NCBI RefSeq assembly: GCF_010389155.1
Contig: NC_057768.1
Coordinates: 2,478,501-2,542,500, forward strand
DNA length: 64,000 nt
DNA from: Erigeron canadensis
Lineage: Eukaryota; Streptophyta; Magnoliopsida; Asterales; Asteraceae
Reading direction: 5' to 3'
The notes below the pieces were generated by a model that ran no database searches, was not told the origin of the DNA, and worked only from the letters and a program-made list of their open reading frames with translations. The number at the start of each line of letters is the position of its first letter. Positions within the stretch are counted from its first letter, which is position 1. The position numbers and the translations under genes were made by a program. Shown here piece by piece: positions 24,301-34,642 of the stretch.

Positions 24301-24396
24301 AGTAATTAAAAGTCAAATTTTGAAATTAAATTAATGACCTCCAAAGTTCAAAAAGGCACATAACTTGCATAGAATAAGAATTAGCATAGGCAGGAT
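21339..24396. other. 3' flank of FTSHI3 and intergenic DNA
   Basis: No gene is seen. Around 22530-23390 the sequence has features of a degraded insertion: TATATATAGAGAGAGAAAGTTC followed by repeated TGTTAACNTGTGAAC-like phrases and internal (TA)n. Positions 23230-23290 and 23370-23390 share GCGAGTTAGTAGTTACTAAT. The rest is AT-rich without identified content. Confidence 0.5.
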
Positions 24397-24959
24397 TAGG
24401 GATGGGCATGGTCCAGTTTGGACGGTTTTAGCCAAAATTCTCAACCAAACCAATACATACGGTTTCATGATTTTTCAAACCAATCCGTCCAAATTGTTAT
24501 GTCGAACCAAACCAACCAAAACCAATTAATCCGGTTTGGTTTGGACGGTTAAGCGGTCTTTTATTTTTTGAAATTAAATGTACAAAAGCATAAAATAATA
24601 CGTAGCATCTAAGATTCGATATCATGACATAACAAAATATTCATAAGTCTTATAAGACAAACAAACATAACAATTTAAGATTCGATATATATCATGTCTA
24701 CAACTTTGACAAATAATAAGTATATACAATTTACATTATTAACTATTAATATAGATATAAACTTACATTTATTAAAAGTAAATGGTCCGGTTTGGTTTTA
24801 CCGGATTGTATAATATCTAAAACCAAAACCAAACCATACAAATGGTTTACGGAAAAAACAAACCGACGGTTTAAAATTTAGATTTAAAACCAATCAATCC
24901 GTCCAAATACCCCGATTTAAATGGTTTAGCCGGTTTGGGCCAAACCATGCACATCCCTA
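24397..24959. mobile_element. hAT-like MITE with GGTTTGG/CCAAACC interior
   Basis: Termini TAGGGATGGGCATGGTCC and (reverse complement) TAGGGATGTGCATGGT flank an AT-rich core between arms full of AACCAAACC/GGTTTGGTTT. No convincing 8-bp duplication is seen, so insertion limits are from the TIRs only. The design matches the elements at 25668, 47755 and 52602. Confidence 0.6.
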
Positions 24960-25667
24960 GATCATGATTTATTCTATATGTAACTTGAGGCATGAAAAGT
25001 GTAGATCGGAAATGTGCATCAGATACGTATTATTTTTTTGTAACAAATTATGCACATCTAACGTGTCCTATTTTATAAGGATAGATATTTAACCATCTGA
25101 TTTTGCATACTAGAAAGAATAATTCTGCAATGCACAAATGACTAACTCATGACTCATTACTCATAAGATTACTAACTCATGACTCATTACTGATTACTCC
25201 ATATATTACAAAAACATCGGTTTGTCATTCATCAACATGGGATAATATCATATGAAACAAAATCACATTTACACAAAATATGTACACGTATTTGATATGT
25301 CATCAAAGTTACTTCATAAGATTCTTACTGATTCAATCGAAATGATAATATATTTTTTGAATAAAGATAATATATATAATGAATGACACACAAAAAGTCC
25401 ATTAAAATTTATAAGTTAACCTTCAATTTAGCATATATTGGAAATTGACCACCTACTCTTTACCCCAGAAATTAGTTGCTCCTATTAATTTAGGGGAGAC
25501 GGAGTGGAAAAAAAAATTATCAACCCTTCCAAATTCATCCAATAACATCCATCCAAATCATTTTAATCTTTTAACTCTTCCAATCAACTCTCCCAACCAT
25601 TTTTACTGGCGCCTCATAAATCTTCAACCCTCCTAATTTTTTCACCAATTACACACTCTGTCTTTTC
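24960..25667. other. Intergenic DNA
   Basis: AT-rich sequence between two MITEs. It includes a short direct repeat ACTAACTCATGACTCATTAC (25140-25190). No gene is supported; a 63-codon frame at 25445-25636 lacks coding character. Confidence 0.5.
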
Positions 25668-26512
25668 TAGGGGTGTTCGTGGTCCGGTTTGGTCTGATTT
25701 TGACTAAATCTCAAACCAAACCAGGATTTGCGGTTTCAACATATTTCAAACCAAACCTCACCAAGCGTGTTGTCTAACCGGACCAAACCAAACCATGTAA
25801 GTCGTCCGGTTTGACCGGTTCAACGGTTTCGTGACCTTTTTTTCTTTTCATTTTTATCTCCAAATAATTTTATGCATATATTCCGTATGTATATTTTTTT
25901 TCTTTCTTTTATTACACAAATAAATATCACGAACACTATGATCTTAATATTATTAATAAAAACACTAATAAAGTTACAATTATATTGTGTTTTATACTTA
26001 CAAAATATGAAATATTAAAGGTGATGAAGGACTCGAGTCTTATAATTTTGATCTTTGAGTGGAAAATAGTGAAGGAATGAAGATGGAAAAAAATAGAAGG
26101 ATAAATTAAAAGTAGAAAAGAATAAAAGAAAATGTAGATTTATATAATATAAATAAATTTTTAATAGACCTTATAATTATCTACCAAAAGATCTTTTATA
26201 ATATATCTGAACTAAAATAACTGGTAATATATTACGCATACTACTAAAATATGTAAATGTTAAATAGAATATCTTCGGTAAAAGTTGATAAATATGTGAA
26301 GTAAATATATTATATATATACATATATATCTTTTGGTCCAGTTCGGTTTTTGACGGTTTACGTTTTGCTCAAACCGTAACCGGACTAAGGAACCCGGTTT
26401 TTCAAAATTTAAAACGTCAAACCAGACTTTAACAACTCAATCTGACCAAACCAATCCAAGTACCTCGGTTTGGTCCGGTTTTCACTGTTTGACGGTTTGA
26501 TAAACACCCCTA
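25668..26512. mobile_element. hAT-like MITE, 845 bp
   Basis: Ends TAGGGGTGTTCGTGGTCC and (reverse complement) TAGGGGTGTTTATCAAACC. Flanking 8-mers GTCTTTTC and GTACTTTT match at 6 of 8 positions, a decayed duplication. The arms are rich in GGTTTGG/CCGGTTT and the core is AT-rich. Confidence 0.6.
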
Positions 26513-27357
26513 GTACTTTTTCCTATCCCCACACACTCTCTCTCTTTCTTTGAAAGTCTTGGTCCCCACACACTCTCTCTTCTCTCTCAATTTATGCTCC
26601 AAAGGTAATAAACCCTCTACCCAACCCTTTAAACCATAAATTCACTACCGGCGATGATGTTACCGCCGATATGAGCCCATAAATTCACCATAACTCTCAC
26701 CACTCCACCTCTCCTTTCTTATTTACACATAATACTCTCATGGATAGTGCGACACCCATCCCATAGTACCATTCCCCAATTTTTCATATTTATTACTCAT
26801 AATAACAAGATAATGACTACATGGAACTCAATTTTTAAAAAATTTATAAATAAAAAAATATGGTAAATCGAAAGGAACTAATTAATCCCCTACATCGCAT
26901 TGATATCTACACAATCACCCTACAAGCTTTTAGTGTACAAAGATAAATGCAGTTAATCAATACATCCAGTCTTAGACGAAGATGGAACCCGAGCCAATTT
27001 TTTTATTAGGCTCTCTCCATAACTAAAACCGTATAAATTAAAAAGTGGTATGCGATCATTTGATATAAAAGTGATATTTGTACAATAAAATTTTGCCATC
27101 TACAATATATGTATAAATTTTTATGCACAGAATACAACTGCATCATGCAAGTATTGTTTTAAATGGCAAAAATGTGTTATAGGAATATCATTTTCCTTTT
27201 ATATATGATCAAGCGGATAAAAAAAACTATTTATCAATGTACAACCATCGATCCATTTAAGATATGTGGATATTTGTTTGTTTTCGAAATAATATAACGT
27301 ATCAAAATGTATATGGATGCCAAAGGATTAAAATGTTTATTAACATGATTATCTATA
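26513..27357. other. Intergenic DNA with CT-rich stretch
   Basis: Positions 26530-26590 are rich in CACACACTCTCTCTTT repeats. The remainder is AT-rich with nothing recognisable. Confidence 0.5.
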
Positions 27358-27698
27358 TCTATACTTCCTATTAAAAATTATAGGATGATGTTAAAAAATT
27401 TATAAATTTGATACATGTGAATTTACTCATTTGTCCTTACACATTTATACTTTTATACTCTCTATTAAAGGTTATGGGGTGGTGTTGAAAAGTTTATATA
27501 TTTATTTATTTAGGACATGCAAATTTACTTATTTGCCATTACACATATAACTATTGTATACCATTATCTCTATCTCCATTCTCGATTAATTTATGCCGTA
27601 TTTTTTTCCTCCACTGATATAAGTGTCTCCGATCATCCACTGATTAATTAAACGCCCCGTCAATGATATCCACCTTAACGCGCGGGTATCATACTCGT
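27358..27698 (+). mobile_element. Small non-autonomous Helitron-like element
   Basis: It starts TCTATACTTCCTATTAAA after an A, and ends GCGCGGGTATCATACTCG before a T. TCTATAC starts and a GC-rich hairpin-like end near GCGCGGGTA are typical of plant Helitrons, though the last bases read CTCG rather than CTAG. The first 100 bp occur twice in tandem with changes (27358-27450 and 27460-27555). Confidence 0.5.
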
Positions 27699-27798
27699 AT
27701 ATGTTTACTTACGTGCCCCACTAAAAGGCGCAAAATATATAAGAACATATAATAAATACAAACATATATTTTTAATTTAATATTATGATAGCTGAAAT

Positions 27799-29165
27799 GG
27801 TTAAATGCAAATTTCGTCCTTGTGATTATTTTCTTTCATCCCTCAGTTAGTTTTTGAGTTTTTTTCATCCATGTGATGCGACTTCGTCCCTGTCTCTGTT
27901 AAGTGCTACCCACGTGAAAGTCACACGAGGGGCATTCTCGTCATTTGAACGTGTTTCATTTTCCAGAATTTTGTCCTTTAAACCCATATTGCTTTTCCTC
28001 TATCATTTTTGCAATCCAATTCTAAATTCAAACTCAAATCAATCCAATCCAAATCCAATATTAAAATAAAAAATCAACAACAACGGGAAGGAGGAATGTT
28101 GAAGCAAAAGTTAATAAAATATTATTTTCTGAGATACATGAACCTATATACTCGTATACAACTATAGTCAATTACAAGCAACTTGATCGCTAACATCAAT
28201 TTCATGCGATTTGTTACAAACAAACCCAATCTTTAGATTTAAAAAAAAAAAAATCTCCGGCCAGCGGTGGTTGTGTGGCGGCACTTCTTCTGCTGGTTAC
28301 TCAATATGTACATCTGTTCTTAATATATATATATATATATAATGTATATACATGTATAAAGAGAAAGAAACAGATAGACAAAAGTGGATGTCTATATGTA
28401 TATGGATTTGGATTTAGATTGATATGTGTTTCTTTTCGGTAAACTAAAAAACATCCATGTTGTATGTATGTACGAGTATTATATAACTGTGATGATGATG
28501 ATATATAATATATTTATAGTGACAAATGAACCAATTAGAAGCCCAAAGAAGTACGAAACATATACAGTGACAAATAAACTCAAACATCCATCAATATAAC
28601 TTAACATACAAATTAATTGAGCCACCGCCATAAAACAATTAATTGCAGCCGAAAGAAATTGAATAAATAATATACTAGCTGAATCAGAAAAAAGCAACTG
28701 ATTAAGTCAAGCGTTAAATAAAAATACCCAGTATCTAATCGGTGAAGATTGATGTAGATGGAATTGAAAATCTATCTGAATCCATCCGAATTTTCCATGG
28801 TTTTTTAAGATTGATATACCCACTAATAACATTCAATGGTTTTTGCATTTCTTATCATTGAATTTCTCATGGATGGATGAGTGAAAGTAATGAAAGTGTG
28901 TTTATAAATATTGTTTTATTCATTGTTTTTAAATTTGTTTCATACGAAACAAAAATGGAATTTATGGGTTGTGTTTAAGGTTGAAGAAGAATAAGGATGA
29001 AGATAGGTACAATGACATAAGTGTCCTCTATTGGGCGAACTTAACGATAGAGACTAATTGTTTTTAACGGAAGTTATATCACAGGGATGAAAAAAATTCA
29101 AAAAGTAACAGAGAAATAAAAACAAGTTTTTCAAAAATCACAGGGACGAAATTTGCATTTAACCC
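27799..29165. mobile_element. MULE-like non-autonomous element, 1367 bp, with 10-bp target duplication
   Basis: Ends GGTTAAATGCAAATTTCGTC and (reverse complement) GGGTTAAATGCAAATTTCG extend into TIRs of roughly 150-180 bp. Flanks 27789-27798 and 29166-29175 are both TAGCTGAAAT. A 9-10 bp duplication with long TIRs indicates a Mutator-like element. The interior has no gene; the small frame at 28479-28697 (-) has no recognised domain. Confidence 0.75.
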
Positions 29166-29175
29166 TAGCTGAAAT

Positions 29176-29605
29176 TAAACGTGTTTTTAAATAGAATACA
29201 ACTTTAGCTATATTGGGTGACGAGTGAGCACTATTAATGGTGTTTAAGCCACTGATACAAATGGATCGACCTTTACCAAAAATAATAGACAACCACCAAA
29301 TCTTGAATAGTGAACCCTTTTTTTCTCACGTGTATTTTCAACTATATTACTCACTATATATACATATACATTTTCCAACATATATATATATTGGTGCAGC
29401 TATTAAGGGTCAGGCGGAAAGGGACGCCCGACTCCTGAAAATTTTTTTTACGTGTGAATGTTTTTACATACAATTATTTTTCAAGTCATATATCCAATCA
29501 TGAATGCTAATGTCAATTACTGTATATCAAAAGAATAACTAATTGTTAAAGACTATTTTTTAGAAAGAAGTTGACTTCTATAGAATAATAAAACAAAATA
29601 TAATT
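29176..29605. other. Intergenic DNA
   Basis: AT-rich with no gene. A GC-richer patch near 29400-29430 (GGGTCAGGCGGAAAGGGACG) has no identified meaning. Confidence 0.4.
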
Positions 29606-29985
29606 CCTTACTATAATAAAGCAAATGGATATGAATAGTACTTTTTGTCTTTACCTGCCTTTATGAAATAAATAAAACATATGTAGAATATAAACAAAAG
29701 ATTGAGTTTGGTTGAGTGGTAAAGACTTTCCCCCTAAAGGGGAGGTCCCTGGTTTGATTCCTTCTCCCCCACCCACCCACCCCCCAACAATTTTTTAAAA
29801 CTCCTTACTATAATAAAGCAAATCCCTAAAGGGGAGGTCCCTGGTTCGATTCTTTCTCACTCCCAATTTTTTAAAATAGATTGTGAATATTCCTTACTAT
29901 AATAAAGCTAATGGATGTGAATAGTATTTTTTGTCTTTATTTGCCTTTATGAAATAAATAAAACATATGTAGAATATAAACAAAT
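29606..29985 (+). repeat. Composite direct repeat with tRNA-like SINE heads
   Basis: Positions 29606-29699 and 29890-29985 are near-identical direct repeats (CCTTACTATAATAAAGC to GTAGAATATAAACAAA). Between them is a tRNA-like block: box A-like TGGTTGAGTGG (about 29708) and box B-like GGTTTGATTCC (about 29751). A second, 5'-shortened copy follows at 29823-29870 with CCTGGTTCGATTC and another CTTACTATAATAAAGCAAAT. This looks like SINE-derived sequence duplicated together with its flank. Confidence 0.6.
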
Positions 29986-31329
29986 TATAAATAAACGAGC
30001 ACTTTATTATTATTAATTTCGATGAAGACGTTATCATTTTCAATTTGGAAATTAAACTAGTGGTGGATAGGGACTCCAAATAAGTTGGAAAGAATTGGGT
30101 GGTATCCAGCCGTCATCGACATGGGAATTAAAGTGCGCCATAAAGCTATAATATATATATATATATAATAGGTCTTTTACCCGCAAGGTGTGTGGCTATT
30201 TCAAAATATAGATAAATTAAGTTGGCTAAAAGGTTATAATGTCTAGGTCAATAATTATTAATAATTTGTTTACCGGTAAAAATTAATCTAAACTTTAAGT
30301 GGTGACACCAATCACACCATCTATTCAAGCATTTAAATTGTAATTCTTGATGATAATTTATTAGTTTGAAGGAAGTTCTTCACAATCTTAAAACCCTTTA
30401 GGATAAGTATAACACTTGTTACTTAATAGCATATAAACTTTAAAAAATCAACTGATATTGTATTGTTGTGATTTTATTATATAAATAATAAAGTGGCGCT
30501 AGTTTTTAATTAAAAAGGGTTTTGATAGTTAATATGTCTAATAATCGTTGTTAAAAGAAATATACCTAAAAATCAAAAGCTATTTTTATAAGGTTTTTTT
30601 ATATCTTTATTTAAAACTAATTGCCATTGAAGTTTATGAATTCTTCTCTATAATTTTGTAATATATATATATATAGTTTTTATTTAGTTGTCAAAAGCAT
30701 GGTTTTGTATGCAATATATATATATATATACCTTACAAATAAAAATACGTATAAATATATATAAATGTTTGTATGTAGATGATACATTCATATATATGCA
30801 TAATAGTGGATAAATAAGATTACTAAAAAATTGAAACTTACAGTAGCAGATTAAAAAGTGGTATATGTCATGATATTTTTCTTTTACATATAAGTGTAAA
30901 GCTACCATCTCTTCAATTAAATTGATGAACTATGGTAATATATTTATTTATAGGCTTAGCCATATAGTTATTCACATACGAGATTTTGGAAGAAATTTTG
31001 TACGAGATTAGACATTTTTTAAAAATCTTTTATGTATAGCTATTAATTAATATTTATATGAGTTTTGATTTACTTTCTCAACGGGGTTTTTGCATATGCA
31101 ATTTATTTTATTTATTTAATATATATTTAGTATTTATTTTAATTTAAACTTGCATGAAATATTTATTATTTAGACATATATTAAGTATGTATTGTAAAAA
31201 AAAATATGAAGATGACATATAAGATAAATCCTATGTGGCATATTTTTAGATTAACTTTACATTTGAAGGTATTTTAGAAGGCTAGGATTCCTACTCTTTT
31301 AATAGATATATAGATATATTTTTTTTTAC
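29986..31329. other. Intergenic AT-rich DNA
   Basis: Several (TA)n tracts and no gene. On the minus strand near 31275-31320 the sequence reads TCTATTAAAAGAGTAGGAAT, which resembles a Helitron 5' end; no matching 3' end was found. Confidence 0.45.
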
Positions 31330-31711
31330 GGGGTGACAATCAAATGAGAACCAACTTAAAATGAGAACGCTTAAAAACTACATTTTGATGTATTAAAAGT
31401 CCATAAAACTGACATAGTGCATAACTAATTATCATTATTTAAGTGTTTAACAACACATGGATCCGTCAAAATCGAAAAAAATCACGTTTTTTGTTGGATG
31501 CATCATTTTGATAATATGCATCCAAGATGGATGCATAAAACAAAAAACTTGATTTTTTCGATTTTGAAAGATCAATGTATTGTTAAACACTTAAATATTG
31601 ATAGTTAGTTAAGCACTATGTTAGTTTTATGGACTTTTAATGCATCAAAATGATGTTTTTAAGTGTTCTCACCGTTCTTATTTTAAAAGTGTTCTCACCG
31701 GAGTGTTACCC
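31330..31711. mobile_element. Fold-back MITE, 382 bp
   Basis: The two halves are inverted copies along nearly the whole length: the left arm (AAAAGTCCATAAAACTGACA, AAGTGTTTAACAACACATGG) is matched by the right arm in reverse complement (AAAAGTCCATAAAACTAACA, AAGTGTTTAACAATACATTG). The centre lies near 31515 (ATGCATCC / GGATGCAT). Both flanks contain TTTTTACG, a possible imperfect target duplication. Confidence 0.75.
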
Positions 31712-32237
31712 AATTTTTACGAGTGTTTATATTCCCTTTTCATTATTTTATTTCAACTTGATTTTTTAAACATCATCTTTTTTTAAAAATATTTATTTTA
31801 TTTCCATTGCCCAGATATATATATATATAAGATATATATATATATACATTTTTTAAACAACGAGTTAGTAGTTGCATGCGACAATGCGTAGTCAAATTTT
31901 GGCCCTGCCTCTGTGAAGTCAAATTCATTGCCAGGCTCTTCGTACTGAAACTTGTAATTTTCGTCACATACATCAACTCGGATATCCTCGAAATAATCCA
32001 TCTAAAAACGATTCAATACACTATATTTATATCAAAACTATATATATATATACTTACTGTATATGAAAAACTAGAGTTTCACAAATGAAGAATTGGAAAC
32101 GTGATTGGCTGAGCTACCACAAATGAAGAATCAGCGAGAAAAGAAGAAAAAAAACGAAAAATAAATAAAATACTGAAGAACCACATAAACAAAGTGTGCC
32201 ACAAAATAGATTTTTAGACACCAAAACTTAATGTTTT
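31712..32237. other. Intergenic DNA
   Basis: AT-rich with (TA)n tracts at 31815-31850. Frames at 31773-32001 (-) and 31876-32088 (+) overlap on opposite strands and show no recognisable domain. Confidence 0.4.
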
Positions 32238-32319
32238 GCAGACAATATTGATATCCATGATACACTTTCAGCAGTGACGTCACTGCTAAAAGTGTATCAC
32301 GGATATCAATACTGTTTGC
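32238..32319. repeat. 82-bp near-perfect palindrome centred on GTGACGTCAC
   Basis: The arms of about 41 bp run from GCAGACAATATTGATATCC to its mirror GGATATCAATACTGTTTGC and meet at GCAGTGAC/GTCACTGC. The layout (short GACGTC palindrome inside longer arms) recurs at 40761-40870, suggesting a CACTA-type subterminal module. Confidence 0.85.
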
Positions 32320-33219
32320 ATGTCAATAAGGATATCCGGAGTAGGGTGATAAAGGAGGGTAATCCACTGGATTTCGCGGGCAAGTCACCGGGAACACTGC
32401 CCCTGGTAGGCGATCTCCGCTTTGAGCGATATGTGGATATCGCTTGTATGTAGCAAATTGGTTCCCTTTTGTTTTTGTCCTTTTTCCCTTAATTTATGAG
32501 CCACCTATCTTTTTCGTATTTTACTTCTCTTTTTTTTGTCTTCTTATTGGACTTTAAGAGTAACAAATGAAATAATATATTTTATAATTAATGTTTAATG
32601 AAAAAAAAGTAAAAACAAAATACAATCTATCATTAGTCTACCTCACCTCTCAGGCAACTCCACTCCCTTTTTTTTTCAAGGCAACCCCCGACAACCCAAA
32701 ATGTACCATGACACGACGTAGTGAGAATAGCCAACCCCTGACAATATCATTCCGGATAACTTGAGTGATTGTTGCATTGTACAAGAACTTTAGCAGCAAC
32801 GTCACTACTAAAAATTTGATTGGCTTACCAAAAAGCTGGTTAGGCCTACCAAGCCCCTTTACATATATTTTTCATATCATTAATGTTAGATAAATAATTA
32901 GTCATTTCCAGGTACCATTACTCTCTAAAAGTTAAATAAACAAACAAATGTTTTAACTCCTAGACCATTAGGTGAAGTCTTCATCAACTTTAAATTTTCT
33001 ATTGATAAGATAATAATAATTACTTATATATATCCATCTATCTAACCATAAAATGATTACAAGTAATATAATCAAAAGATAAAATTAAAAAAAAATTAGT
33101 AAAATCCATATGTCATCATTTTATGATTTTAGAAAAAAAATTTAGATTAATTTTTTAAAAAATATATCATTTTCACATATATAGATACATTAATTTTGAT
33201 GGTGCTTAAAGGTTTTTTA
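32320..33219. other. Intergenic DNA with a second GACGTC-like module
   Basis: Positions 32340-32450 are unusually GC-rich (AAGTCACCGGGAACACTGCC and neighbours) with no frame or domain. At 32775-32828 TGTACAAGAACTTTAGCAGC is followed by AACGTCACTACTAAAA, resembling the start of a CACTA element (CACTACAAGAA then an AGCNGCGACGTC palindrome). No gene is seen. Confidence 0.45.
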
Positions 33220-33227
33220 CTTTAAAC

Positions 33228-34109
33228 CATAGTTGTCAAAAGCGAAAGCGAACTCAAAGCGCAAAGACCCCTAATGAGGCGAAGGCGAGAGGCGCAAAAA
33301 AACGCTCGCCCGGGAAAAAAAAGTGCATTCAAGTAAATAAATATAAAATATTTATATATAGTGAAAATAATAGTAAAACAAATCAAATATCTTTTATAAA
33401 CCAGATATCGTTCAAAAAAAAACCGTAAATCATTCAACCAAAAACTTTATGCCAAGTTGTTCATAACCAAATTGTTCAAATCCGAATGAGGTTTTTACTT
33501 TTATATATATGTAATATTAAAATTTTTGAAATTGTATGACTAGAAATAGACTATAAATAAAAAACATAACAATGAAAACATTTTTTAATAACTTAATACT
33601 AATACTATAGTTTTTATAATGCAATAATACTAATACAACTAATAATACTTGTTTTTGTCTTATTTGTAGAATAAAAATAATGTTAATATAAACTTTGCAA
33701 TAAAAATAGAAATAATGGGAACAAAAATAAGAATAAAGATGCCTTTGTCTTTTTGTCCTCTAACTTTCTCATTACATCTTCATGCTTTTTCAGTTTTTGT
33801 CATCTTCTATTTCTCTCTCTCTCTCCTTTAATCTCTTTCTCTTCTTCTACATTTTTTCCAGATTTACTTTCTGTAAATAATGACCGGAAAATCAGATTCA
33901 ACAATGATTTGGCCGGATCTTGATAGATCTCGCTAAATCTTGACTGATTAGACCTTTGGTGGCCGCCGTTGACCTCCGCTGACCACCATTGACCGCCGTT
34001 GACCGCCTTCTTTTATAAACGACTAGGCCTAGAGTTTCAGGCGCCGGAGGTCCGCCACGCCTGCGCCTTGCGCCTAGGCACACCAGGCGATCGCTTTTTA
34101 ACAACTATG
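33228..34109. mobile_element. Non-autonomous hAT element, 882 bp, with 8-bp target duplication
   Basis: Ends CATAGTTGTCAAAAGCGA and (reverse complement) CATAGTTGTTAAAAAGCGA. Flanks 33220-33227 and 34110-34117 are both CTTTAAAC, a perfect 8-bp duplication. The outer arms are GC-rich (CGCGAGGCG-type, GCGCCTTGCGCCTAGG) and hold repeated CCGTTGACC; the core is AT-rich. Small minus-strand frames here (33222-33437, 33898-34104) are by-products of the GC-rich arms. Confidence 0.82.
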
Positions 34110-34117
34110 CTTTAAAC

Positions 34118-34642
34118 TATTCTTTTTTGGTAAATCACGTTCAATATTAAATAATTACATAAACAAATTCATAAAGTAAACACTATTTTTTAATTGTATT
34201 AAACATAACTAGAAGGGTACCCGCACAATGCCACAACGGTGACAACTGGAGGTGGTGACAGCTAAGGTGGCGGTAGCGGTGTTGTTAATAATGTAAAAGG
34301 GTAGTGTAGTTATTTTAAAAGTCAAAGATGTATGTTGTAATAATTTCATTAAGAGTATTATAGACAGATTAGATAAAAATATTTAAATTAATGAATAAAG
34401 TAATTAAGGGGTTAGTTTCAATAGATAGGAGTTAAAAATATTTTGAGGGTATTTTAGGTAGATGTAATGTGTGGATTGATCTCATTCCACATGGTTGGTT
34501 TTATGCAGGATATCTTCGTAAATTACTATTCTAGGTTGATATTTAATGTGATCAAATGTTCGATTTACTATGTATTATTTGATTTCCGTTAAAGTGTGTT
34601 ATGCGGTATGTTTTCTGTTCTTTTCTTCTCTTAACGTAGTCA
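34118..34642. other. Intergenic DNA with probable minus-strand Helitron end
   Basis: The reverse strand at 34200-34235 reads GGCATTGTGCGGGTACCCTT then CTAGTT, a good match to a Helitron 3' terminus. A 5' start (TCTGTCTATAATACTC on the minus strand, near 34370) is possible, giving an element of about 170 bp. No gene is seen. Confidence 0.45.

Noticed and set aside
29700..29775. tRNA gene
   Set aside because: Box A and B are present, but no acceptor stem or cloverleaf pairing; a SINE-like origin explains it better.
32340..32460. GC-rich patch as an unknown gene or RNA
   Set aside because: No open frame of useful length and no stable cloverleaf or known RNA motif seen; most likely part of a transposon fragment.
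33898..34104. Minus-strand Arg-rich ORF
   Set aside because: Arises from the GC-rich arm of the hAT element at 33228-34109.
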